Part shown: piece by piece, positions 45,662-56,320 of the stretch
Numbering within the stretch: position 1 is the stretch's first letter
Layout: each line of letters begins with the position of its first letter
NCBI GenBank assembly: GCA_037447655.1
Contig: JBBHKE010002748.1
Location: 203,812-267,811, forward strand
Direction: 5' to 3'
Source of the DNA: Zygnema cylindricum
Taxonomy: Eukaryota; Streptophyta; Zygnematophyceae; Zygnematales; Zygnemataceae
DNA: 64,000 nt
Program-made: the position numbers and the translations under genes
Notes under the pieces: generated by a model
Seen by the model: the letters and a program-made list of their open reading frames with translations, nothing else
Database searches by the model: none
Told to the model about the DNA's origin: nothing

Positions 45662-46175
45662 CTAATGGATTAAACGGGGTAAGAGAACGAGGGACAAGTA
45701 TCTCTCTTGTATTGAGGAGAAATGGCATAGGTTAAACATATGACTTTATCTGAGGAACTCTTTTGTCTTTGCAATATAAATGCTTCTATTGCGTAATGCT
45801 ATTATTACTGTGAGTCCTTTACAGTTCATTTATATCACATATAATGAATCATTTGCATAGACACTTCATTATAATTCTCCATACTAAATTGCGTTGCGCA
45901 ATGCGGCTCATTATAGGCCACATAATTGAATATACCTACTAAAAACTTTAAGATTTCGGGTCAACACTCACTTGAATTAGAGTGATTAAATCTAATGAGG
46001 TAGCTAGTGTACTATGCCTTCTGCCATGCTAAAATGTGTGAGAAAACAACATTTGTGTTTGCTTACTCGCGTCCCTATTGATGAGTAAAGTCGTATGTTT
46101 AAGAAATTTAGCCATTTCTCCTCAAGACAAAGGGGATACTTGTCCCGCGTTCTCTTACTCCGTTTATCCCACTAA
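45662..46175. mobile_element. MITE-like element with terminal inverted repeats of about 110 bp
   Basis: The left end (CTAATGGATTAAACGGGG, then GTAAGAGAACG, ACAAGTATC and TTGAGGAGAAATGGC) is the approximate reverse complement of the right end. The arms diverge by point changes, small indels and a few mismatched bases. The interior of roughly 300 bases is AT-rich with no coding capacity, so it would be a non-autonomous DNA transposon. The right end meets the D1 LTR at 46176, so a target duplication cannot be confirmed. Confidence 0.6.
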
Positions 46176-47219
46176 TGAAACTCTGAGACCTCCATAGGTC
46201 CGCAAATGGACAGCTTGCAAGAAGCCTCTAGGATATCCCAGACCCCTTTGTGTTTCAGCAAAAATAACTGCCACCTTGGCAAACAAAAACACCAACCACC
46301 TTCACCCTTGTGAAGAAAAGACTCCCGTGAGTCGATAGCAAAAAGAATCTCTGAATTTGCTCCCTTGAGTAGTAAGTTATGGAGGGTCAAAGTTGACCTT
46401 TTGTATAGTAGCTCTCTGGGAGAGAGGCTCCTATCTACCAATTTTTCTAAGTCCTATCCCTCTCACAAACTCTATCTACTGATGTACGGAACCAATTATT
46501 TTACACTTTCGTACACAAAAGTACAGCTGCCGGTGTACTTTCTATACGAACACTATACGACATGGCCTAAATGCCGACACGTGGTATATCCGGATTTGCT
46601 CTCTTAATCCCCGGAGATGCCGCGATCCAATGTCATTCAACCACGTGTCATCCGATATGGCGATGACTTAAAACCGGCGAAATCCTCTTTTGCGATATCG
46701 ACATTCATTCTGACTGTCCGATTAAATGCAGATTTAATCGTAGCCGTAAAAAATATCTGCGCGGTATTCGTTTTGCTAACAAAACAAATGCGCGGTACTA
46801 GTTTCTCTTCCGTACCCTAATCCGTACATTTACATAACCGAACCTATGTATCCTGTAAATAGTTCCGTTAAATGAATTTGTTAGCGTTGTAATGTTTAAC
46901 TATTTATCAAACACAATATACTCTAACACTAGTCATAGACTAAATGGATATTGCAACCGGCTACCGGCGGCTTTGACGGCCGATAGGTACCAGGATCAAA
47001 TCCTGTACCCGTCAGCTTAAAAATTACTAAATCAACTAATCTTCTACCCGTATATCTCACGATAGCATAGGCAACCATGGCTCTAGCTTCATCTCTGACT
47101 TTCAGTGATTGCAACAAGTGTGGGAGTTGAAGAGAGAAGTTAGAGGTAGACTGCCTTGGCTTTTTTTCTGCAATTTATTTTAGACCTAGATATTACTAAA
47201 CAAACCATCAATTTCTACA
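46176..47219 (-). repeat. D1 3' LTR (1044 bp)
   Basis: The modules on the coding strand are the U3 stem-loop (47070-47155), a tRNA-like block in antisense with GGATCAAATCC at 46993-47003, a TATA-like CTATACAAAAGG near 46405, and four leader hairpins (46371 down to 46269). A gag-type ATG (46193-46195) lies 20 bases before the LTR end and encodes MEVSEF. Confidence 0.88.
46269..46371 (-). promoter_or_regulatory. Four-hairpin leader of D1
   Basis: On the minus strand, HP1 is TACTC(AAGG)GAGCA at 46358-46371, with one mismatch. HP2 is GACTC(ACGG)GAGTC at 46320-46333. HP3 is CTTCAC(AAGG)GTGAAG at 46300-46315. HP4 is TGCC(AAGGT)GGCA at 46269-46281. HP3 and HP4 differ from C2 by paired substitutions that keep the stems. 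Confidence 0.7.
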
Positions 47220-47229
47220 ATCCCTATTT

Positions 47230-49050
47230 TTTTAGTCAATCTTCAATTTCAGACCACACTTCTCCTTGTAGAAAATTAGCTTAGGGGAAGGCACAAGTTT
47301 GGTCATCATATATGCTACCATCTCGCTATCTGGTCTGTACTTTAAACTGATTATTTTATTTTATACTTTCTCTCTAACAAAGCTGAGTCTAATGTCCATG
47401 TGATTGGCTTTAAAATGATGTTTAAGATTGCCAGAAATAGCGATTGTTGCCTGACTATCTCAAAAAAAATTTTGCACACCACTTTTAAGGTGACCAAGCT
47501 AACCAAGCAAAGACTTGACCCACATCAATTCTTTTACAGCAGAGCAAGAGGCCATATACTCAACCTCCATGGTAGACTGAGCAATAACCTTTTATTGTTT
47601 GCTACTCCAACAGCAAGCCCCATCACCCACATATAATACATATCCAGAAGTACATCTCCTCATCGGAGCATCACCATAACTAGCATCACTCCAAGAAGTG
47701 ATGACAGTATTCTCCCAAGCCAAATGCAACCATGGATCCTTAGTTCCTATCAAATATCTAAGGACTCTCTTAGCTGCCTCCTAATCCCTCTTAGTGGGAG
47801 GATTTAGACTTCTACTCATCACTCTTATAGCTGCAGCTACATCAGGCCGGTAGGGGATAATTCCTCGTTTAAGAGTATCACTCTTTCTTCCTCACTCCCC
47901 CCACTTCCCTTCTTTAACTCCATTGGAGTTTTACAACTAATAGCTTTATCCATCTGAAATATTTCAAGCGTGTTCCTTATTGCATCTTTTTGAGTCAATC
48001 TTATAATCTTTCTTTTTTGATCTCTTTGTACTTGAATTCCCAAAATATATTTTGCTTCCCCCATATCCTTCATTTCAAATCTCCCCTTAAGATCGTTTTT
48101 CAGTTTATTAAAAAATTTCGTTGATTTACGTAAAACAAGTAAATCATCAACATAAATTGCAATAAATATAACACCTTCCTCATCTCCTGTTTCAAACCAT
48201 AAAGAGATTTAATCAGCCGGCATACCTTACTCTCCTCTCCTTCCTCCACGAATCCTTCGGATTGTTGCATGAAGATCTCCTCTTCCAATTCTCCATGCAA
48301 AAAGGTTGTCTTGATGTCCATCTGGTGCACCTCCATGTCTTTCGCTGCTGCCAGAGTGAGAAGTATGCGGACGGAGGGAAATCTGACGACTGAGCAAAGG
48401 TTTCGTCGTAGTCGATACTCTCCTTTTATGTAGATCATTTTGCCACTAATCGGGCTTTGTAGCACTCAATTGTGTTATCTGGGTTCAGTTTTAATTTGAA
48501 AACCCACTTACAACCTATTGGTTTTCGATTAGGTGGACAATCCACCAGCTCCCAAGAATTGGCTGCCATAATTGAGGCCATCTCCTCATTGATGGGCTGT
48601 CTTCCACCGGTTCCTTTCAGGACAAGTCATCGCTTCTCCATAAGTCAGAGGTTCATCTTGATAAGATAGTTTTGTTACCTTGTTATAAACCTGTTTTTCT
48701 TGCAATCTTTTGCTACTTCTCCTTCCCCTTTTAAAATTTGTTGGTGGAATAGATGGTTCTCGTGGGTTCTTTCCAACAATCTCGGCTTCTCCCTTATCCC
48801 TTGATTCCGAATCAATTTCCACCACGTCTTCCGCTTCGGGTAGAGTTGTCACAGAAGTTTCTGGAGCCGAGTCCTTTTCGGTCTGATTTGTATCTGCAAG
48901 AATGTCATCTTCTCTAAAACCTGGATAGTTAGGAAGTTCAAAGTCATCGGAATTTTCTGACTCAAATCTGATTTTTACTCACTTTGTATACTTGAAGGGA
49001 TCCACAGACTTTCCTTCATCAATAACTACTAGATGCTTTACTAAGATTAT
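47230..49050 (-). pseudogene. D1 pol remnant (integrase C-terminus, RT, RNase H)
   Basis: Minus-strand segments in several frames read the linker with PSIPPTNFKRGRRSSKRL (near 48740), RT with VRFPSVRILLTLAAAKDMEV and DIKTTFLHGELEEEIFM (48400-48270), RQWN-adjacent sequence with a deletion before the YVDD region (near 48190), EAKYILGIQVQRD (48060), and RNase H ending MVAYMMTKLVPSPKLIFY near 47300. Several stops and frameshifts make it non-functional. The order and spacing match D2. Confidence 0.85.
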
Positions 49051-49202
49051 ATCTTCCCTTTTTAGATCATAAACTCTATATCATTTAACATCCTCATCAT
49101 ATCCCAATAAGTATCCCGGTTTTCCTTTAGGATCTAGCTTCCAATTAGATTGATCTGTATCTAGATTGAATACTTGACTACCGAAAACCTTTAAGTGAGA
49201 TA

Positions 49203-50647
49203 TGTTGAAGGTCATGGGCATTCTGACTTGGCTGTGTTTCACTCCCACTAGGCGTCACACTTGCACGTGCAGGGACAGAGCCCCACAAGGCGTCACACTT
49301 GCACCTGCAGGGATAGAGCCATTAGTAGACATGATAGCAGAAGCAAACCCTTGGAAAAATTACCTATTTGACTAAATCTGTGTTGTAAGATATATAGCTT
49401 TAAGTGAGAGAGGTCTTTCAACCAGATAAACAAATATTACAAGCAATACAAGGACAATAGAACAGAAAACACCTTAAAGTGCACTTATTGCTCTCATTTC
49501 CTTAACTCTTGTGTAGAATGTACATTCTGTATTGAATTGATCAATCCTAATTGAACTAAATACTCAAAAGATCTAGAAAACATCTAAAAGATCTAAAAAA
49601 CATCTAAAAGATCTAGAAAACATCAAAAACGTATGTACATGGTTCACCAAACACCCTACTGACAAAAATCTAAGTGTTTGGACCAGAATTGTCCACTAAC
49701 AATATCTATACCCTAAAAATCCGGATGATTCTTATCACGTCTACATTCATTGGCGGCCCTACACACTAATTAACTTAAAGATATCAATTCGTGTAGATAC
49801 TACAAAAAATCTACACTAAATTTGGTCAATATTGAACAGTTGGTATTCTAAAAATATTCTAAGTCCTAGACTCAAATTTCTAAGACTTACTAAAGCTTAC
49901 TTTTCAATACTCCCCTTAAGCTTTAGAAGACTTACTCACTTAGACCACATGCTTTTCTGCAGTACTCCAACTTAGGAGCGGGAAGGGCTTTTGTCAACAT
50001 GTCCGCAACCATTTTCTCATCAAGCAAATAGCAAAGTTTGACTACTCTTGCAAATACTTTCTCTAGTACCAAATGTAGCCGAATGTCCATATGCTTACTC
50101 TTAAAATGGTGACTTGGGTTTATAGCCACAGAAATGGCTGCCCGATTATCGCACCACATTATTTGTGTTCCGTGTTGTGTAAACCCCAATTCTTGAAAGA
50201 AATGTTTTAATCCAAAGCAATTCCTTTAAGGCTGCGCTTGCAGCCATGTATTCGGCTTCCATAATCGATTGTGCTGTGACTTTTTGAAGTTTACTACTCC
50301 AACTACAAGTTCCAATTCCAATCTGAATGACATACCCAGTTGTAGACTTCCTACTAGGCACATCACCCTAGCTAGCATCACTCCAAGTATTAATACTAAC
50401 CTTGTCCCCTCCCAAAGTAAGCCAAATATTCCTAGTCCTAATAAGATTTCTTAAGATCCCTTTTTGCTGCCTCCCAATCTCTCTTTCGTGGATTTTGTAG
50501 ACTTTTACTCAACACACCAACAGCTGCAGCTATATCGGGCCTAGTGCAATTCATGAAGTAAATCAAACTTCCTACTACTTGCCTATAGGGTACTTGGGAC
50601 ATAAATTTTTGCTCTTCTGCACTGAGTTCCTCATCTATTATGACTCC
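49203..50647 (-). mobile_element. A3: Copia family A, 3' end, nested in D1 and cut by C3
   Basis: The 3' LTR is 49203-49909 (707 bp). The PPT complement CTCCCCTTAAGC follows, then RNase H and the RT C-terminus on the minus strand up to 50647. There the sequence (TTATGACTCC) is broken by the TGTTGAAATC start of C3; A2 reads on through this point at about 40240. The LTR carries a 38-bp tandem duplication around GGCGTCACACTTGCAC (49251 and 49289), inside the region that encodes the gag leader. Confidence 0.9.
49932..50647 (-). pseudogene. A3 RT C-terminus and RNase H remnant
   Basis: The minus strand reads MSQVPYRQVVGSLIYFMNC and RPDIAAAVGVLSKSLQNP (50600-50490), then the RNase H block (SRKSTTGYVIQIG, MEAEYMAAS, WCDNRAAISVA, MVADMLTKALPAPKLEYC) to the stop at 49932. 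A frameshift lies near 50455 and another near 50200. The RNase H part is very close to that of A2, so the two copies are related recent members of the family. Confidence 0.88.
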
Positions 50648-50859
50648 TGTTGAAATCACTAGATTTAGGGGAGATATTTTCTAGGTCTTAATTTAAATAA
50701 AAAGAAAAAGCAGAGGCAGCCTGCCTCCACCTTCTCTCTCTAGCCCCCATACTTTTTGTAGTCACTGAAGGAGAGAGAGGGCGGTGGAGCCATGGCTGCC
50801 TTAGCTCCATAGGTAGGGCTAAAGAGTGACCTAAGTCACTCTCAACCAAAAAGGTTGAG

Positions 50860-50925
50860 TCCGACAGGACTCGAACCTCCGACCGGTAGGGGGAGGCGTA
50901 GCCGGTAACCCTTACCAGTCTGTCG
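50860..50925 (-). ncRNA. tRNA-like block antisense in the C3 LTR
   Basis: On the minus strand an A-box-like TGGTAAGGG (complement within 50901-50922) is followed about 40 bases later by the perfect B-box GGTTCGAGTCC (complement 50867-50877). The flanking GAGTCC/GGACTC pairing is locally palindromic. No full cloverleaf could be drawn. Confidence 0.42.
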
Positions 50926-51452
50926 TAGTAGTCCGTTAAAATACATATGGTGTGATAGCTATTTAAACAGTAACTAGGGCATTAATCCGATTAAAGGAAT
51001 TACGATTAGAGAACAGAGAAACTAGTTGGGTTTTATAGTGCGCACCAAACAAATGTACCGGACATTTGTTTTGAATGGCTGGGAATTAAAGCCGATTCGG
51101 ATCTGACGGCTCACATCATCGCCGCGATCCCGGAATGGCCGCTTTGGCAGTTTTCCGATGTAACATGACCTAGCGACACGTGGCAAGATATCATTGGGAC
51201 GCGGGAATCCCGGGGAGCGTGAGGACAAGTCCGGAGAAGACAGGCGTTCACTCCATAGCCTTGTCGTACACAGGCCGAACAGAAAGTACACCGGTCATAG
51301 TACTTTTTGTACTGTACAGTCTTCTGATTGGTTGCGTACATCAGTAGATAGGAGTTGTGAGAGGGTTTGGGACTTAGAGAATTTAGGAGGCAGCCGCCTC
51401 TCTCCCAATAAGCTTGTATAAATATTGGCATCTTTGCCACTTCATAACTAAT

Positions 51453-51556
51453 CGCCTGGTTGGGCGTTTTGAGAGATTCTTTTTGCTGAGGACTCAGGGG
51501 AGTCCATAATGCACAAGGGTGCAATCATATTGTCTATTTGTCTGCTAGGGTGGCAG
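51453..51556 (+). promoter_or_regulatory. Four-hairpin leader of C3
   Basis: HP1 is CGCCT(GGTT)GGGCG at 51453-51466. HP2 is GGACTC(AGGG)GAGTCC at 51490-51505. HP3 is TGCAC(AAGG)GTGCA at 51510-51523. HP4 is CTGCT(AGGGT)GGCAG at 51542-51556. Two differences from C2 turn A-T pairs into G-T wobbles, which keeps the stems. Confidence 0.7.
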
Positions 51557-51619
51557 TTGCTCTCGTTGAAAGTGGGATAGTCAAAGAACTACCTAGAGGC
51601 TTCCTCGATTTTGGTCCAA

Positions 51620-53891
51620 ATGGGGGACACAGAATTGCAGGTTATGGGCCCACACTCTAGGGTGCCCATATTCAACGTATCTGGGTTCATTTACTGGGAA
51701 GCAATGATGACAGGGGCATTATGTGAGAAAAGATATTGGGGTATCGTTAGTGGATAAGTGAAACGTCCATCTCAAGGAACTCCACCAGGGTTTGGAGGAG
51801 TGAGGTTTTCTGCAGCAGGATCTACTCCAACGGAGGAGACAGATGATCTGGACAGCAGTGTGTCCGAAAAAGGGAAAGGAAAGGAGACACCTCTTACTCC
51901 TATTGCCATGGCACCAGGAGCGGTGGTCGTGAAGACCGAGGAAAACGACATTCAGATGTGGGAGTACACCAACATGAATGCCAGACACTTCATTCTGAGG
52001 CATCTCACCCAAGCTTTGGCAACTTCTCATCTTCACATCTTCAAGGCCGAGGAGTTGTGGATGAATTTAGTGGAGATCTATAGAGCTGGCACCATTCAGG
52101 AGCTCCAACTGGCTGAGCAGAGGCTGATGAGCTACACTTTCAAAGGAGGAAAGATGTTGGACTATTGCAACGATCTCTCTTGTCTGTACATGGAGATGGA
52201 AAGTGCCGGATGGACGGGCACGATGAAGATGAAAGTTAACACTCTCATCATGAAGTTACCGGAGGAGTCTGAAAATATAGTGTACCGAGTGCAAGAAATG
52301 GAGGATAGTGCGTGGAAGTAGAACACCGTGGTCCGAATGATACTTGTACGAAGAACACCATTGAGATCCGGAGAGGAGGAAAGAGTGTTCAAGCTCTAGC
52401 TGCAGGAATAGATTGGTGGAGGAAGGATTCGAAGAAGCCATACAACAGCTTCAAAAGGGAAAAGGATCAATCCGGAGAACCGAGGACTCCAAAGGGGCTT
52501 TGTCATTTCTGCAAAAAGCCGGGGCACTTCATAGCTGATTGTACCAAGCTATCGGAGCTGAGACTCCAAGAATATTGTGAAGGGAGTTCTTCGGAGGGAA
52601 GAAGAAAGCACTTGTGGTCACACGAGTGAAAGGGGAGACCGAGGAGAACGAGTCTTCCGAGGAGGAGGATGGGGAGCTTCTTCTTGACGAGAATCTAGAG
52701 GAGAAGGAGATCCCTCGGAAACAGAAGTGTGCCCTTGGAGCCATTCGGGAAGCTCCAGAGGAGGGATGGATAATCGACTCCGGTGCATCCATGCACATGT
52801 GTCGTGACAAGCACCTCTTCACTAAGCTAAGGAAGATCCCTACTGTGGAAATAGAATATGGGGATGGGAGAGTAGTTACCACAGATCTAGTGGGTTCGGT
52901 AGATCTGAAAGTCTTAGTGGAAGATAAGACTCTTATTCTCACCTTCTCAGATGTGCTTTACATTCCTCAGTTGAGTGAGAATCTTGTGTCTACTTTTGTA
53001 TTAGATGACAAGGATTTTGATACCTTCACTAGAAAGGGAGTGTTTACGGCTAAGAATGGAGATGAAGTCTACTTCACAGCAGATAAGGGTAGCCAAGGAA
53101 TGTTTAGGCTGAACCTGAGTAATGAAAAGAAGAGTGCTTAGTATGTTGGTGTCCCGAGCTTGATGATCTGGCATAAGCTGTTGGGACATGTGCATTTTGA
53201 TAAGTTGAGGGAAATGAAGAAGCTGGGTGTAGTAGAGGGCATTCAGTTTGCGGATGATGAGATGATGGATGATTATAGTGGCTGTGCCCAAGGTAAGGCT
53301 CACAGACTTCCCTTTCCCAAAACTGCCACATATAGAGGTGTAAAAGTACTAGATCTGGTCCACACAGATATCTGGGGACCAGCCAGAGTGCCTTCGGTTG
53401 GGGGAAAAAGATATATGTTGACAATTACCGATGATTGGTCCAGATATTCCAGAGTCTACTTCTTGAAAACAAAGTCTGAAACACCAAAATACTTTAAAGA
53501 ATACAAAGCCTGGAGTGAGAAGTTGCACGGAACCCCCATTAAGAGAATAAGGAGTGATAATGGGGGAGAGTACACCTCTAACCAGTTTGAGGATTATTTG
53601 AGAGATGAGGGAGTTCAGCATCAGAAAACTGTACCGAATAATCCAGAACAGAATGGGGTAGCTGAGAGGTTAAACCGGACTTTAGGAGATAGTGTGTGCA
53701 GCATGTTGGCAGATAAGAAAATAGGAAGGAGATTTTGGGCAGAGGCCATGAACTGTGCTAACTACATTAAGAATAGAGTCCTTACCATAGCTGTTAAAGG
53801 AATGACCCCTTATGAGAGATGGGTTGGAAGGAAACCGAATATTTCTCACTTGAAAGTATTCGGTAGTCAATTTGTTGTAATCGGAAGATGA
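51620..53891 (+). pseudogene. C3 gag-PR-IN remnant
   Basis: Gag starts at the LTR ATG (51620) and reads MGDTELQVMGP, then SRVPIFNVSGFIYWEAMM. A TAA at 51755-51757 replaces the CAA codon present in C2. The frame then stays open to 52321. Two frameshifts (near 52330 and 52600) lead to a frame with protease DSGASMHMC (about 52775). A stop at 53139-53141 precedes the pre-integrase motif (WHKLLGHVHFDKL, with Leu for Arg). Integrase has SDNGGEY and PEQNGVAERLNRT. The zinc knuckle CHFCKKPGHFIADC lies at about 52503. The last few codons before 53891 belong to the foreign flank. Confidence 0.88.
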
Positions 53892-55400
53892 AAACATATA
53901 TATATTATGTATTATGAAATCTGGATGGTATGTGGAGTTAGCGGAAGCGATGGTGGAACAAGTGAGAGTTTGGCGGATTCAGATGGAGGAGACAGCAGGA
54001 GGTGACACTGGTGGCAGTTGATGACGTAAATTTATGGAGTGTGACAGATGATGATGTGGCATCATGGAGTTACGAAACTAAATCTTCGGGGGAGTGTTGA
54101 TTTTGGAAGATTAAGTTTCGTACGTGCGTGCGCATGTTTGCGTGCGTATGTAATTATCTAATATACTGTGGAGGTTCGAAAGGATTTGCGGATTGGGAAA
54201 TTAATGTACGAGTTAAATTAATGGAGTAATTGAGTGGCGCGAACATTAATTGGAAATGGACGGCGGATCGCTTCGCGATCCGATATGAAATAATTGTTAG
54301 AAGCGTACGAAAGTACAAAATGAGTGACGCGAACATATGCACAGGAATTAAGAAATGCGTTGGAGATGTAGACGGCGGATCGCTTTTGCGATCCAATGTG
54401 AAAATGTTTGAAATTCGACTCCGGCCGTACGACACATAATGCGACGGACGATATTTATCAAATGGGACGCCGCCTGTACGGAGCGTCTTATTTGACAGGT
54501 GTACCTTATTAGCGACGGGCGGAGGGTGTGGCGAAACGACATGTACTTTAAATGTGAAAAACTGCATTTATTGAAGTGGACGCGGTTTTTCATACGGAAT
54601 GGAATTCGAAAAGTACGGTGGCAATTCAACAAGTAGTTCGAGCTACACGTGGAGGGCGGACGACGTCCGCCGATATTTCCAAGGGATCGTATTGTTTGAT
54701 GACGTGTTATTAAGTGGACCGTACATATGCGATGTCGTTTCACTACGTGGAATTATCGACAAGTGACTAAGCAAGTTGTCACTTATAAAGCGGATTTGTG
54801 GATGCGTCGGTGTAAATATTTGAAGAAACATTTTCTTGTCGTATATGTATTAATAAATTATAGTTGACTATGATGTTTATATTTAAGTGATCAATTAGGG
54901 TTTTCGATAGTTTAATTTGTGTGTGTACGATGTCGTACTTGTAGACAAGTGTACGCTTACGATTGCTTGACTCTCAGGTGTACGCTTACGATTAGTTTGA
55001 TTTAGTGACAGTTACGTAATGTATGTTGGTTATTTTGACACTTAGTGATTCATTGACAGCTCACAAGTGTATATATAGGAATGAGCTTTGTTAGGAATTA
55101 ATCATCAATGCTGGTTAGTAAAGTGGGGACCAAAGATGTAGTGTTTTAGGGTTGTCGATTAGGTCATGCACTTTGAATGATATAATGATTATTTGATTAT
55201 ACTTTTGTTTATGTGTGATGCATTTGTGTGTTATTATTTATTTATGTTTTTATATATGTTTGATATGCATTGTTTATGCATTTGTCCTAGGGTTTGTTTA
55301 TGTCGATTATTCCATCAAACCTTAGATGTTGTCATAGGGTTTATTTATGTTGATTATTCCATGAAACCCTAAATGTTGTTTGTTGTGTCTGTGTATGTTA
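53871..55400 (+). other. LTR-like sequence of an unidentified retroelement
   Basis: No coding sequence was recognised. A purine-rich CTTCGGGGGAG (54084-54094) is followed by TGTTGATTTTGGAAG (54095), the usual PPT/LTR junction of a plus-strand element. A 15-bp inverted repeat (54073-54087 and 54106-54120, one mismatch) brackets this junction. Further on, the hairpin GGATCGC(TTC)GCGATCC at 54265-54281 recurs as GGATCGC(TTTT)GCGATCC at 54377-54394. A TATA-like TTATAAAG lies near 54782, and GTGTACGCTTACGATT is directly repeated near 54950-54993. The LTR end and its partner were not found, so family and extent stay open. Confidence 0.4.
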
Positions 55401-55496
55401 AATGGAGGATGCATTTCAAATGATTGTTCGTCGACCTATTTTTGCTTAGCTTTTTGCATGATAGTTTGGGTGGCTTCTGCTGTCTATTTTAGACCA

Positions 55497-55994
55497 AAGA
55501 ACAACACCTCTCGCCATGGGAAATTTGCAAGCGGCTCAACACCGAGATCAGTTATGGTATTCTCAACGCCGGAGCGGGAGTTATGTGCCCCGCAGCGACG
55601 ATTTGTACCTGGGGACTTTGTATATCAGATGCAACAGAAGAAGGACACGTTCGATATTTCTGCCGGGAGGGTAATTTTGAAAATGGTCGAAGTTTCCAAA
55701 AAAGGGGTTCTGACATTCAAAGGCAGGGATGGTCGAAGAATTAAAGAGAATCAGATCAATGTTGCCCCTTGCCATCTCCTGGGATTCGAAGACAAACCGA
55801 ACTTCCACCTAACTTACTTCGCCTACCCTCCTTCCTGTTCATCCACTTGCCATGGGTCCTCCCCGCTGACCGACATATTGGCTTGCAATCAGTGTGGTTA
55901 GTGTTGGCATTCATGCTGTCTCCCTTCCTCTTGGGAGCCACAGCCTCTACCCTCTAACACTAGGTTCTGTGGGAAGTGCGAATGGAGCGGGTAA
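55497..55994 (+). pseudogene. G1: Ty3/Gypsy-type integrase C-terminus with PHD finger
   Basis: The frame reads RRFVPGDFVYQMQQKKDTFD, a hydrophobic beta-strand pattern, then GVLTFKGRDGRRIKENQINV and APCHLLG. Next come PSCSSTC, LACNQCG, a stop, CWHSCCL and FCGKC. The first part resembles the integrase C-terminal barrel of Ty3/Gypsy polyproteins. The second has the C4HC3 spacing of a PHD finger. PHD or chromodomain tails on integrase are known to steer insertion toward particular chromatin; that this one does so is inference. TAG at 55899-55901 cuts the PHD. The frame continues to TAA at 55992-55994. The start upstream of about 55497 is not real integrase sequence, so the gene is 5'-truncated. 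Confidence 0.5.
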
Positions 55995-56020
55995 AAATAT
56001 TATTATCTTAGTTGCGGTTG

Positions 56021-56320
56021 ACTAAGAGGGGGGGAAATTGGGATATCAGCCTGATTACCGGGACCCAAATCCCTTTCCCCGGTTAGGGGGGGGAAGGAAA
56101 CGGGGGGGGATCACTTTGGCTTTCCCCTTTCACTCTTCCTTATTCCCAGTCCGGGCGTCTCTCCTATTTTGCATGCATATCTACGGGAGGGATGTGGGCA
56201 GCAGCGAGCATGTTCATCATTCTTAGAAGCATTCGCATTTTGGGGTTGATTTGCAAGACTACGATGTCGACGACTCCGGGTTGTGGACCCTTCCCTTACG
56301 TTACTCAGGCACGCTTGACA
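56021..56320 (+). repeat. G1 polypurine tract and 3' LTR
   Basis: AAGAGGGGGGGAAAT (about 56024-56038) directly precedes TGGGATATCAGCCTG. The LTR-like stretch ends CGCTTGACA at 56320, so TG...CA encloses about 282 bases (56039-56320). Its position 45 bases after the PHD stop codon fits a Gypsy 3' end. No second copy is in the window. It lies directly against the broken end of D2. Confidence 0.5.

Larger units (their letters stand above)
46176..49202 (-). mobile_element. D1: Copia retrotransposon, 3' portion, interrupted by A3
   Basis: On the minus strand, the 3' LTR is 46176-47219. It starts TGTAGAAATTGATGG and ends AGAGTTTCA on the coding strand. The PPT complement is ATCCCTATTTTTTTAG. The internal part up to 49202 covers RNase H, RT and the integrase C-terminus. 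It stops abruptly at GAGATA, where the A3 LTR begins; the matching D2 sequence continues uninterrupted at 58033. The 5' half is not found in the window, because D2 overlaps the same region and so is a different copy. Confidence 0.88.
50648..51639 (+). repeat. C3 5' LTR
   Basis: It holds the same modules as C2: the U3 stem-loop at 50715-50800, the antisense tRNA-like block with GGTTCGAGTCC (complement 50867-50877), the TATA box at 51417-51424, and leader hairpins at 51453-51556. The gag ATG at 51620 is intact here and gives MGDTELQ, ending exactly at the LTR/PBS junction. Confidence 0.9.
50648..53870 (+). mobile_element. C3: Copia family C, 5' LTR to integrase, nested in A3
   Basis: The 5' LTR is 50648-51639 (992 bp), followed by a PBS matching the C2 site in 14 of 15 bases (51640-51654). 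The internal sequence runs from gag to the integrase C-terminal region and stops at VFGSQ (53870), where unrelated sequence begins; C2 continues at the equivalent point. Everything from the end of integrase to the 3' LTR is missing. The element is in opposite orientation to its host A3. Confidence 0.92.

Noticed and set aside
50860-50925. Functional tRNA gene
   Set aside because: The A and B boxes are convincing, but no acceptor stem of seven matching pairs or normal anticodon loop could be drawn. It is reported only as tRNA-like.
54154-54743. Overlapping minus-strand frames of more than 100 codons
   Set aside because: They lie in an LTR-like region with tandem repeats and hairpins. No domain was seen and two frames overlap on the same strand.
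55380-55496. First 39 codons of the frame leading into the PHD finger
   Set aside because: The hydrophobic start does not resemble integrase. The real homology begins near 55497, so the upstream Met is probably not a true start.
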